A stretch of DNA of 9,891 nucleotides, from assembly GCA_007124075.1 (NCBI GenBank), contig SLFV01000323.1, positions 1 through 9,891 on the forward strand, written 5' to 3'. Source of the DNA: Roseimaritima sp. GTDB lineage: Bacteria; Planctomycetota; Planctomycetia; Pirellulales; Pirellulaceae. Shown piece after piece: positions 1-7,084 of the stretch (position 1 is its first letter; each line of letters starts with the position of its first letter). The notes under the pieces were generated by a model that was not told the DNA's origin, made no database searches, and was given only the letters and a program-made list of their open reading frames with translations. A program made the translations under genes and the position numbers.

Positions 1-2721
1 ACCGGGGCCTGCCTGTTTGCGCCGTATCCTGAAAATTCCACCGAAATCACCTGCGGTTGTTTGGGCTGTTTGTCCGGTCAAGGAGGCTGCCTGCGCGGAT
101 TGCTGGGGCACTCCTATGGATGCCTGTCAGGCCAGAAATGCGGCTTGCTTGGTTGCGGCGGTTGCCTTGGAAACAAACTTCCCAGGTCGGCGTTTCCACA
201 GCCTCCCGATCCGCCGCGGTGTGATCGCGAAACGGGACCCGCGGCTGCGCCGGAGCTTTGCATCCCTGCCCCAGGTTGCGAACATTGCGCCGATGGACCA
301 CCGGCGGTCCTACTGGGGTGCGAGACGAGGATGGCGGATTATTCTCGCTTACCAACCCATGGTAAACGAGGTTGTATCTTGTTATCCCCGCAGCGGATTG
401 TCGCCCCGGTCGGAGGCGAGGTGATCCTGCTATCGGGTGTTTGTGGTGATGACGGACACCTGATGCAACGCGAACCGTTGGAATGGATGTTGACCCCCGA
501 GAGCGTTGGTCATTTCATTCAAGTCGGCAACGATGCGCCGGGGCTTATCCATCGATTGGCAAAAACCCCTCTGGCGGACAAACGCAGCGGTTCGTACGCC
601 CGCGGGGTTACCAGCACCAAACAGGCGATTATCACGCGTGGTAACAAGACCATGCGGGATGACGTGCGAGTCGAAAAAGGGCAAACCTGGCTGACGATCA
701 GCAGCCCAACCGAAGGTACCAGTCGCGTAACCGTGATGGCACCGGAAAGCGATTGTTGGGATCAACGCAAAGCCACCGCGACGATCTATTGGATCGATGC
801 ATCGTGGCAATTTCCGCGTCGCCAGCTACTGACCGCTGGAACGCCAGGAACCTTGACCACCCGTGTTACTCGGAGCGAAGGATCCATCCCAGCGGTCGGT
901 TGGATTGTACGATACGAAATCTTGAACCCCGAATTAGCAACGTTTGCTCCCGGTGGTTCGCCTGTCGCCGAAGTGGGCGTGGATGAATCAGGCAACGCTA
1001 CCATTGAAATCATCCCCAACCCAGAAACCGCGGGCACGGCAACGGTCGCCATGTCGGTGATTCGACCCACAAGCGGCAACGATAACATGCCGCGGATGAC
1101 GCTTGGTCAGGGACAAACGACGGTGACGTGGAGTGCACCGCAACTGAGGGCGCGTGTAGCAGCACCCCGTGTCGCGGGGTTTGAGCAGCCATTTGTCCTG
1201 GCAGGCGAGATTGGTAATCCTGGTGATTTGCCCGCTCGTAATGTGTCCGCCACGTTGGAATTGCCGCCGGGCGTCAGCGTTGAATCTGCGGACTCGTTTG
1301 CAAAAGTGATTGGTAATCAAATCGTTTGGCAAATCAGCGAAATACCGCCACTGCAACAATGGGAAATTCAGGCGACCCTTTCCGCGCGAGCACCGGTCTT
1401 ACTGCGTTTGCAGGCTCGTGCGGACGATAGTCTGTTTGCAGAAGATTCAACCCAAGTCGATGTTTTTCGGCCGTCACTAGCGATCGAAATCGCTCCCGAG
1501 GAGGCCGATAAACGACCGGTTGTTGGCGAAGAACAAACCTTCAACATTGATGTGGTCAACATCGGCGATCGGCCATTGATGGATGTCAAACTGGAATCTC
1601 GCGGTGGTCCCGAAATGGTTCATCTGCAGACAGGCGGATCACAGGCATTCAAAGATAAGGATGATGGACCGCTACAGCCTGGTGAAAAGTGGAAAGTCGC
1701 GGTTACTTTTGTCCCGACAGCCGCTGGCGAACGTTGCGTCACCGCGATTGCGACCGCCGCCGGGGGCCAAACCGCCGAAGCGCGAGGCTGCGTACTGGCG
1801 GTCAATCCGATTCCGGCGACACCTGCGATCAATGCACGCATTGAAAGTCGACCTACCTGGAGCGTCAGCGATGATCAAATATTGTTTAAGTACCGTATCC
1901 TAAATAGTGGCCAAGAAACGCTACGGAACGTTCGGGTATCGGCGGTTTACGACCCCCAACTGGAAGTGCTGCAAGCAACGGTTGGGATGGATGACAGCGA
2001 ACTGGAACAGTACAAACTGAATTGGAACATCCAAGAGCTTGCTCCGGGAAGAGAGACGCTGGTGGAAGCACGTTTTCGCGCGGTCGATGTTAATCCGCAA
2101 TCATTAATGGTCTTGACCGTCCAAAGTGACGAAGGTGCAACTGCGGCTGACGATTACCGGTTTGCCATCGTTCCCGGACAACCACCCGCTACCGCACCGG
2201 CGCCACGACAGGCTCCGCTGCCCGAGTCAACTGATCCGCCGACGATTCCCTCCACTCCGACAGATTCGCCTCCCGTGTCCGCCGCACCCTCGCCGGCAGA
2301 TCGGCCCCGACAAGACGCGGCCCCACCCATTGCCGCCGATACGGGCAGGCTGCGGCTGCAAATGATCGCACTAGACAATCCCGCAGAAGTTGACGCGCCG
2401 ATTCGATACCAGCTTGTTGTTGCTAACGATCGAGCGGTCGCCGACAGCCAGGTTGAGGTCCGATTTGCGTTACCAGCCGGTGTCAGCATCGACAGTATTT
2501 CGCAAACACTGAATCCGGGAGGCGAGGCCTTTCGCCCCTATGCCGGAATGATTTATCTGCCGGAGATTCGGCAAATTCTGGCAGGTGAATCGATCGCGTA
2601 CACAATTGTCCTTCGCAGTAACCAGCCACAAGCCATGCGGATCGAAATCGAAGCTCGCAGTCGCTTACAACCCGAGGGGATATCGACCGCGGAATCGATC
2701 CGGGTCCTGCCGCGACAGTGA
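1..2721 (+). CDS. Large cysteine-rich envelope protein with DUF11-like repeats (5' end missing)
   Basis: The frame is open from the left edge to TGA at 2719-2721, giving 906 visible residues; the true start lies upstream. The first residues, TGAC, could be the end of a lipoprotein signal (Cys at residue 4), although -3 is Thr rather than the usual Leu. Residues 18-57 are Gly/Leu/Cys-rich, with Cys at 18, 20, 23, 30, 41, 47, 52 and 55 and the motif GCLSGQ twice; more cysteines follow to about residue 125. An Ig-like beta-sandwich region spans roughly 129-380. Four DUF11-type repeats follow at about 387-490, 493-605, 610-723 and 784-906, each with a pattern like 'V-N-G-x-x-x-x-x-N-V' or 'LPPGVSV'. 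A Pro/Ser/Thr-rich linker (about 724-778) separates repeats three and four. DUF11 proteins are usually exported and structural or adhesive. A role in the planctomycete cell wall is inference. No enzymatic domain is visible. Confidence 0.85.
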   Translation, partial: TGACLFAPYPENSTEITCGCLGCLSGQGGCLRGLLGHSYGCLSGQKCGLLGCGGCLGNKLPRSAFPQPPDPPRCDRETGPAAAPELCIPAPGCEHCADGPPAVLLGCETRMADYSRLPTHGKRGCILLSPQRIVAPVGGEVILLSGVCGDDGHLMQREPLEWMLTPESVGHFIQVGNDAPGLIHRLAKTPLADKRSGSYARGVTSTKQAIITRGNKTMRDDVRVEKGQTWLTISSPTEGTSRVTVMAPESDCWDQRKATATIYWIDASWQFPRRQLLTAGTPGTLTTRVTRSEGSIPAVGWIVRYEILNPELATFAPGGSPVAEVGVDESGNATIEIIPNPETAGTATVAMSVIRPTSGNDNMPRMTLGQGQTTVTWSAPQLRARVAAPRVAGFEQPFVLAGEIGNPGDLPARNVSATLELPPGVSVESADSFAKVIGNQIVWQISEIPPLQQWEIQATLSARAPVLLRLQARADDSLFAEDSTQVDVFRPSLAIEIAPEEADKRPVVGEEQTFNIDVVNIGDRPLMDVKLESRGGPEMVHLQTGGSQAFKDKDDGPLQPGEKWKVAVTFVPTAAGERCVTAIATAAGGQTAEARGCVLAVNPIPATPAINARIESRPTWSVSDDQILFKYRILNSGQETLRNVRVSAVYDPQLEVLQATVGMDDSELEQYKLNWNIQELAPGRETLVEARFRAVDVNPQSLMVLTVQSDEGATAADDYRFAIVPGQPPATAPAPRQAPLPESTDPPTIPSTPTDSPPVSAAPSPADRPRQDAAPPIAADTGRLRLQMIALDNPAEVDAPIRYQLVVANDRAVADSQVEVRFALPAGVSIDSISQTLNPGGEAFRPYAGMIYLPEIRQILAGESIAYTIVLRSNQPQAMRIEIEARSRLQPEGISTAESIRVLPRQ

Positions 2722-3010
2722 CCACGCAACGGAATGTGTCAACGCATTTCTGTTTCCTTCCGTCTCTTCCGGACTCGTGCAGCGGGAATCACGGGAACAG
2801 ATCTTGGGAGAGGCCCCCCAATCCGTCAGCGTTTTGCCGCAGATTCGGCTGTCTTCTCCCCATTGCAAATTACCATAAAAGTCGGGGTTCTTTTTCGGAT
2901 GGCTTTTAGGGCTTACGATTGGGGCTCTCTGGCCACGATCGTCGATCGTCAGATGGATTCGAAGTGCCGTGTTCTTGCTCCACAGTTCAGATTCAAAGGA
3001 ATTGTCAAAA
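2722..3010. other. Intergenic region between the surface protein and the Rrf2 gene
   Basis: About 290 bases separate the two co-oriented genes. A short hairpin (TTGGG at 2804-2808 with CCCAA at 2817-2821) has no T-run and is a poor terminator. The only well-formed element is the palindrome at 2935-2949, listed separately. Overlapping short reading frames here show no recognisable protein features and run into the Rrf2 gene in another frame. Confidence 0.5.
2935..2949. promoter_or_regulatory. Perfect 15-bp palindrome, candidate operator
   Basis: ACGATCG-T-CGATCGT is a perfect 7+1+7 inverted repeat, ending 61 bases before the GTG start of the Rrf2 regulator. Rrf2 proteins are winged-helix dimers that bind dyad-symmetric sites and often regulate their own gene, so position and symmetry fit an autoregulatory operator. 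That is inference: GATCG-rich palindromes can arise by chance and I see no clear -35/-10 pair next to it. Confidence 0.35.
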
Positions 3011-3430
3011 GTGATTTCGAAAACGGCCGAGTATGCGTTGCGAGCGGTCACGTGCATGGGCGGCAATAATCAGAAACCACTCTCCGCCGACGCCCTGGCG
3101 TTGCAAACGCGCGTTCCCCGACGCTACCTGACGCGTGTGTTACAGGATTTGTGCGCCGCCGGGCTCGTTAGCTCCCGGTCTGGACCCGGCGGTGGCTACG
3201 AATTGCTTAGGGCGACGACGGACCTGACGATCCTGGATGTGATCAATACGGTCGACCCGATTCAGCGCATCAAGCATTGCCCGCTTGGCTTGAAATCGCA
3301 CCAGACACTTTGCCCATTGCACACGGAACTGGATCGTGCTTACGCGGCGACCGAGGCTGCTTTTTCTGCCGTGACGATTCAGCAGCTTTTACAGTCGACC
3401 AGTCCGGTTGTACCTCTGTGCGAAGGGTAA
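3011..3430 (+). CDS. Rrf2-family winged-helix transcriptional regulator
   Basis: 139 residues, the usual Rrf2 length. The GTG at 3011 is chosen because it gives the family's canonical N-terminus ([13 protein letters not shown]) and has AAGGA at 2996-3000 with a 10-base spacer; in-frame TTG at 3002 and GTG at 2969 would add atypical residues. The winged helix covers about 1-80, with the recognition segment '[19 protein letters not shown]' and the wing '[13 protein letters not shown]'. The C-terminal part carries Cys90 (HCPLG) and Cys101 (LCPLH), ten residues apart, the position where IscR/NsrR-type members bind an Fe-S cluster with three cysteines. Only two are in the loop here, with His97 and His104 nearby; other Cys are at 15, 48 and 137. 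Cluster binding is therefore uncertain. Family members sense iron-sulfur status, nitric oxide, redox state or cysteine. The target here is unknown; the convergent ABC-like gene is not obviously co-regulated. Confidence 0.9.
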   Translation: MISKTAEYALRAVTCMGGNNQKPLSADALALQTRVPRRYLTRVLQDLCAAGLVSSRSGPGGGYELLRATTDLTILDVINTVDPIQRIKHCPLGLKSHQTLCPLHTELDRAYAATEAAFSAVTIQQLLQSTSPVVPLCEG

Positions 3431-3545
3431 ACTCCGCGATGCAGGATCAAAAACTGACGGATCTAGTTTCCAGCTCTGGCAGATCTCTCCGTGTGATTGC
3501 CGCTGCGCGGGGCGTGGGGAAGGTTGGTAATTTTTTATCTGTCGC

Positions 3546-3590
3546 CCGGCTTGATGATCCCGCGTCGCTTAGCCGGATCGCCCCGTTTTT
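3546..3590 (+). terminator. Possible terminator downstream of the Rrf2 gene
   Basis: CCGGCT (3546-3551) pairs perfectly with AGCCGG (3571-3576), and six T follow at 3585-3590. The 19-base loop and the eight bases between stem and T-run make it weaker than a classical terminator. It overlaps the stop codon of the convergent minus-strand gene. Confidence 0.25.
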
Positions 3591-5386
3591 TGACTGTAGG
3601 GGTTGAACAGCAAATAATTCAGGTGCCGATATAAATCGCTATCTGCCAACAACTGTGCATGCTTCCCTTCGCCCGCCAGACGGTTTCCGTTTAGCAGGAT
3701 GACGCGATCGGCGACCCGCAGTGTTGCCACACGACGAGGACTGACGATTACCAAACTTCCCTGCTGTGCCAGTTGACGCAACGCATTCAAGGGCTCCTGC
3801 TCACTAAATCCCGCTTCACTATCCGGCTCCTGCACGACGATGATCGCTGGACGACGAAGCAGCGCCCGGGTAATCCCGATGGCATAACGCATCGCTGCAT
3901 CCAAACGATCATCCTCCGCGGATAAAACCGTCTCCAGGCCTTCGCTCAAGCGGCTCACGCGATCGGCAATACCGGCTGCCTCTAATGCCGCCGAAAGATT
4001 GACCGAACTAGGGTCCCGAACCGAACCCTCCAAGTTTTCCCTCAAAGTTCCGCGCCAGATCGGACCACTGGGGCTGACCCAAAAAACCTGCTTCGCAAGC
4101 GAATTTGCGTGGATTTCCGTGCTGTCCAGGCCGTCGATGGTGACCGATCCGGAATTGGGTTGCCCAAACCCAAGCAGCAGTTCCAGTAAGGCAGTTGTCG
4201 CCAGTTCGTCGGTCCCCAGCAATGCGACCAAGCTGCGCGGTTCCAGCCGCAATGTCAGATGACTCAGGACAGGCTGATTTTCGCCATCAAGCAACGTCAC
4301 CTGATTCAATTCAACCGCGGTTCGCAGCCCCGAAATGCCGACGCGATCCTGCAGATCACGATCGTCCGGTACATGCATGAACTGTTGCAGAAGCATGGCT
4401 GCTTCGGTAGCCAAACGGATTTTTCGAATCGCACGGACGATCATGCGTATGCAAGCCGCGAAGGTCAGCAGCGAAAGCGTCAGAACCACAGCCGCTGCCC
4501 CGCCGTGTTGCTCCGATCGATCGAAGCGTTGCCCCGCAACGGCAAACAGCACCAAACAGGCCAGCAGCACGCAGGATAACGCTACGATCGGCGTCACTAC
4601 CGCTTGATGCTGGTCCAGCGTTCGCTCGCGACGATGCAGACGTTCCAACTCACCCACGAAAGACTCCTCGATCAACTGCCGGGGCTGAAGGCGAGCCACC
4701 AAGGGGGCCTGTCGTACCATCCGCGTCAATTGGCCTTGCGCCTCGCGGGTCTCCCAGACAATCTGCCCCAAACGCTGGTCGTCTGTCAGCCAGCCGTACG
4801 CACGATATATGACAATCGCTCCCAAAACTGACAGCGCGGTGATCCATACATCGACCAAACACGCCAGCAGCAGGCAGCCTGTCGCCGCGACCATTACAAA
4901 CGGCGTGATCTGCCACCATGCAACCACGCCCCGGCGAAGTGCTGGCAACGCCTTGAGAACCAGATTGTCCAGACGCGTTTGTTGTGCACTGGCACCCCGC
5001 AGCCTGGCATACTGCAGCCCATGCCGCAGCAAATCACGCAAACAAAACTCCACGACGTCGCGGCTGCGACGATACAGCCCCAGTTGCGTCCACCAGGACA
5101 ACAAAGCCAGCACAATCGAAAGAGAAACCGCGATGCTGAATAACCAACCGATTTGTTGCACCGGGTCGGAAGCAAGCAACCAATCGGGGATCGATACCGA
5201 CAAGGAGCGTCCGATGTGAATCTGTTGGGGAAAAGCGTCGCTGCCAAAAATTGACGCGATCACGCCAAACGTCAACACCAGTAGCGGCACCAACGCACCG
5301 CCAATGAAGGAAACGATTACCCAAATCAGCCATGGACCGCGACGGGTGACACGAATCGCTTTCGACAGTGGGTCGGGTAGGATCAT
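3569..5386 (-). CDS. ABC-exporter-like membrane protein with a degenerate ATPase domain
   Basis: 605 residues from ATG at 5386; an in-frame TTG at 5461 would give 630. Neither start has a good Shine-Dalgarno. In the 630-residue numbering, the membrane domain has about six hydrophobic spans (44-70, 105-124, 184-202, 203-222, 287-310, 321-343), as in type IV ABC exporters fused to their ATPase. The nucleotide-binding domain (about 383-615) aligns throughout, but the key residues are replaced. Walker A is G-T-D-E-L-A-T-T (416-423), with both inner Gly and the Lys lost. The Q-loop Gln is Pro464. LSGGQ is LDAAM (520-524). The Walker B Asp is Gln544, although the following Glu545 stays. The switch His is Pro575. 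Flanking fold residues (GTLRENL, TRALLRRP, ADRVILLNG) persist and the frame is intact, so this looks like a maintained pseudo-ATPase, not a decaying gene. It may pair with an active half-transporter elsewhere or have a non-transport role. Substrate unknown. Confidence 0.85.
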   Translation of the reverse strand: MILPDPLSKAIRVTRRGPWLIWVIVSFIGGALVPLLVLTFGVIASIFGSDAFPQQIHIGRSLSVSIPDWLLASDPVQQIGWLFSIAVSLSIVLALLSWWTQLGLYRRSRDVVEFCLRDLLRHGLQYARLRGASAQQTRLDNLVLKALPALRRGVVAWWQITPFVMVAATGCLLLACLVDVWITALSVLGAIVIYRAYGWLTDDQRLGQIVWETREAQGQLTRMVRQAPLVARLQPRQLIEESFVGELERLHRRERTLDQHQAVVTPIVALSCVLLACLVLFAVAGQRFDRSEQHGGAAAVVLTLSLLTFAACIRMIVRAIRKIRLATEAAMLLQQFMHVPDDRDLQDRVGISGLRTAVELNQVTLLDGENQPVLSHLTLRLEPRSLVALLGTDELATTALLELLLGFGQPNSGSVTIDGLDSTEIHANSLAKQVFWVSPSGPIWRGTLRENLEGSVRDPSSVNLSAALEAAGIADRVSRLSEGLETVLSAEDDRLDAAMRYAIGITRALLRRPAIIVVQEPDSEAGFSEQEPLNALRQLAQQGSLVIVSPRRVATLRVADRVILLNGNRLAGEGKHAQLLADSDLYRHLNYLLFNPYSQKTGRSG

Positions 5387-5468
5387 CGCTGCTGGAACTT
5401 TTGCCGGTCGGGGTGCATCTATCACTGCGAAAGCGGAGAAAAATGACGCTTGGACAATCAACGCGCCA

Positions 5469-5514
5469 TTGACACGTCAACTGCTATCTTAGCCCGAATC
5501 GTGCGTCAGCCGAA
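5469..5514 (-). promoter_or_regulatory. Weak promoter candidate and palindrome ahead of the ABC-like gene
   Basis: On the minus strand, TAAGAT (5491-5486) sits 17 bases after TTCGGC (5514-5509), a partial match to sigma70 -10/-35 boxes. Just downstream, TTGAC-AC-GTCAA (5469-5480) is a 5+2+5 palindrome that could bind a regulator. Transcription starting near 5480 would cover either proposed start of the ABC-like gene. The -35 match is poor, so this is tentative. Confidence 0.2.
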
Positions 5515-5545
5515 GCGAACAAACGCGATTCGAAAGAAATTCCTT

Positions 5546-5667
5546 AGGAACCGTTCGGAAATAACTTCGGCATTTTGCTTCTCTCCCATGCTCCGCGCAG
5601 CGGAAATCGCATGGGAGAGACCAAGTGAGGGATAGTAGTACTGCGAAGTTATTTCCGAACGGTTCCT
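5546..5667. repeat. 122-bp nested inverted repeat (MITE-like or large hairpin)
   Basis: The outer arms, 5546-5569 (beginning AGGAACCGTTCGG) and 5644-5667 (ending CCGAACGGTTCCT), are perfect 24-base reverse complements. Skipping G5570, two more pairs form (C5571-G5643, A5572-T5642). Inside lies a second perfect arm pair of 12 bases, 5580-5591 (TCTCTCCCATGC) and 5609-5620 (GCATGGGAGAGA), and within that a 5-bp stem TCCGC/GCGGA (5592-5596, 5600-5604) closed by a GCA loop. No target-site duplication is visible and there is no transposase. Size and terminal repeats fit a miniature inverted-repeat element. A transcribed hairpin after the CbiX gene is an alternative, but there is no U-tract typical of an intrinsic terminator. 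Confidence 0.8.
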
Positions 5668-5723
5668 TCGCCTCAACGCCGGTTGGTGTTCCCTCCCAGT
5701 CCCCAAAGAATAACTACCCCTTT

Positions 5724-6584
5724 TTACCCTGGGACGGATAGGTGTGGAGGTGCAGCGCGCTGCGGACCCGATGGTCCGCAGGCTTGCCGATAGCGACCCA
5801 AAACGGAATCGGCGATTTCCGCATCTGGTCCCAGCGGCTTGCCGACCAAGAATTTAATAGCGGGAAATTGACCGGCAGTTTCGTCTACCTGCCGGTGGAT
5901 TGCGTTCAACAATTCACCGCGGAAGAGCAAATGAGGGTGCACGACGACTCGCCCGACACCCCCGCGTTGGCAAACCCGCTGCAGCACCGCGGGAAGTCGC
6001 GGTTCAGCCATCGCGTAAAAGCAGGTCTCGACCGAGGAAAATACCTCACGGTTGCCTTGCTGGAACTGGCGGAAGATCAACTCTGACAGCAACCGCATGT
6101 CCGTGGTCGCGCAGGGATCAAAGCTACCGCGTCCCACCATCACCAAGGTCGTCGTGGCGGACGGTGTGGTGGAATTGTCGGCTAACAACGTTTCTTCAAT
6201 ACAGCGATGGGTCCGCCGGAGCAAGCTTGGATGACGCGAAAGTGGACGCGCCATAATGGCAGAGGTCTGCGGGTTTTGGCGGACCAGCGATGCTATCTGC
6301 TGAGGTATGTCTCGCTTTGCATGACCAGCCGAGAAAAGCAACAAAGGCAGCACAACGACGCGTCGATACCCCAGGGCAATCAGCTTCAACCATGCTTGCT
6401 GGATTGTCGGTTCGGCGAGTTCCAGGAAACAACCGACCACCAATGTCTGCGGCAGACTGGCCGCGACCTGATCCACGACCACCGCAAACTGGTTCAGACC
6501 GTCGCGGTTGCGAGTGCCGTGGCCGATAATCAACAACGCTGGAGACCGTGGCTCCTGGTCGCATCCCAAGGGCCCAAAACTCAC
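5724..6584 (-). CDS. cbiX: CbiX-type sirohydrochlorin chelatase (two-domain)
   Basis: 286 residues, the length of two-domain class II chelatases, which insert Co2+ (cobalamin route) or Fe2+ (siroheme) into sirohydrochlorin in the cytoplasm without ATP. The N-terminal half has IIGHGTR with His22, 'FLELAEPT' (53-60) and 'PLLLFSAGHAKRDIP' with His88; the two His match the metal-handling pair of CbiX/SirB proteins. The C-terminal half repeats the fold: 'MVGRGSFDP' (149-157, Arg instead of His, as I recall for long CbiX), 'CFYAMAEPRLP' and 'VVVHPHLLFRGELLNAI'. The start is GTG at 6584, which overlaps the TGA of the upstream HMA gene in a 4-base GTGA, so translation is probably coupled. Whether the metal is cobalt, iron or nickel cannot be told from sequence. 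No cobalamin riboswitch was recognised upstream. Confidence 0.88.
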   Translation of the reverse strand: MSFGPLGCDQEPRSPALLIIGHGTRNRDGLNQFAVVVDQVAASLPQTLVVGCFLELAEPTIQQAWLKLIALGYRRVVVLPLLLFSAGHAKRDIPQQIASLVRQNPQTSAIMARPLSRHPSLLRRTHRCIEETLLADNSTTPSATTTLVMVGRGSFDPCATTDMRLLSELIFRQFQQGNREVFSSVETCFYAMAEPRLPAVLQRVCQRGGVGRVVVHPHLLFRGELLNAIHRQVDETAGQFPAIKFLVGKPLGPDAEIADSVLGRYRQACGPSGPQRAAPPHLSVPG

Positions 6585-6952
6585 TGGACCACTTGCGACT
6601 TTGCAAACCCTGCATTAGATAATGAATTGACGGTGTTCGTCATGTCAAAATCGGGACTCACCGTGACCAGCACGATGGGATTATCAATGGTTCCCTCCTC
6701 CTGCTGCTCCGAAAGGTCAACCGCCATCACCCCCGGTTGGCGTTCCAACGTTTCCTTCACTTTGGGGTAGCACGCATAAATGCAATGCATGTCGGGTACA
6801 TGTAGCGACACCAAATCGCCCTCGGCAAAGCTCGCCACGCTCGCTACTTGGCCGGACTCCGGGGCGTCCCCCGCGTGATCGCCGCTTGTACCAATAACAT
6901 AAACCAAACCCGCCGCGATTAAGGCAGCAACCGAATAAATAACTAAACGCAT
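6581..6952 (-). CDS. Membrane-anchored HMA-like metal-binding protein
   Basis: 123 residues from ATG at 6952. The frame is open further upstream (to 7150), but that stretch is not protein-like, whereas this ATG starts directly before a hydrophobic segment (residues 3-20, LVIYSVAALIAAGLVYVI) that would be a signal anchor or uncleaved signal. An acidic/Ser-rich linker (21-45) leads to an HMA-like ferredoxin-fold domain (about 46-121). Its metal loop reads VPDMHCIYACYPKV, with Cys57 and Cys61: CxxxC where classical heavy-metal-associated domains have MxCxxC. The following 'VKETLERQPGVMAVDL' and C-terminal 'LSNAGF' match HMA helix 1/strand 2 and helix 2. The domain should lie outside the cytoplasmic membrane. 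The gene is first of a pair with the CbiX-type chelatase (GTGA overlap), which suggests a role in handling the metal used there; that link is inference. Confidence 0.8.
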   Translation of the reverse strand: MRLVIYSVAALIAAGLVYVIGTSGDHAGDAPESGQVASVASFAEGDLVSLHVPDMHCIYACYPKVKETLERQPGVMAVDLSEQQEEGTIDNPIVLVTVSPDFDMTNTVNSLSNAGFAKSQVVQ

Positions 6953-7037
6953 GTTCTTTGGCCTGTAATTAGTAAAACAATGGGGCACGATGGAAAGCGC
7001 GGATAAACGAGCGCCGCCCCGCCCGAAATCTTTCCTT

Positions 7038-7043
7038 ATTATA
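7038..7043 (-). promoter_or_regulatory. Candidate -10 box for the HMA-cbiX operon
   Basis: The minus strand reads TATAAT here, a perfect -10 hexamer, about 85 bases before the ATG at 6952. No TTGACA-like box stands at the expected 16-18 base distance (the sequence there is TCCGCA), so either the promoter is activator-dependent or the match is chance. Confidence 0.3.
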
Positions 7044-7084
7044 GCGCCGGACAATGGTTTTGCGGAGGTGAACGGGTAGAAAAT

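Larger units (their letters stand above)
5387..5723. other. Intergenic region between the ABC-like and CbiX genes
   Basis: About 340 bases (262 if the ABC-like gene starts at 5461) lie between two minus-strand genes. They hold a possible minus-strand promoter and a TTGAC/GTCAA palindrome near 5469-5514 and the nested inverted repeat at 5546-5667. A 7-bp inverted repeat (CGAATCG 5495-5501, CGATTCG 5526-5532) is also present. No credible gene is seen. Confidence 0.5.

Noticed and set aside
2804..2821. Hairpin TTGGG/CCCAA as a terminator of the surface-protein gene
   Set aside because: It has only a 5-bp stem and no following T-run.
3439..3606. Small plus-strand frame (ATG at 3439, 55 codons) after the Rrf2 gene
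   Set aside because: It overlaps the 3' end of the convergent ABC-like gene, has no ribosome binding site or recognisable content.
5540..5675. Target-site duplication flanking the nested inverted repeat
   Set aside because: Bases outside the arms (CTT on the left, TCG on the right) do not match, and no TA duplication is present.
6207..6770. Long plus-strand frame opposite the CbiX/HMA genes
   Set aside because: It lies antisense to two well-supported genes and its translation resembles nothing; a shadow frame.
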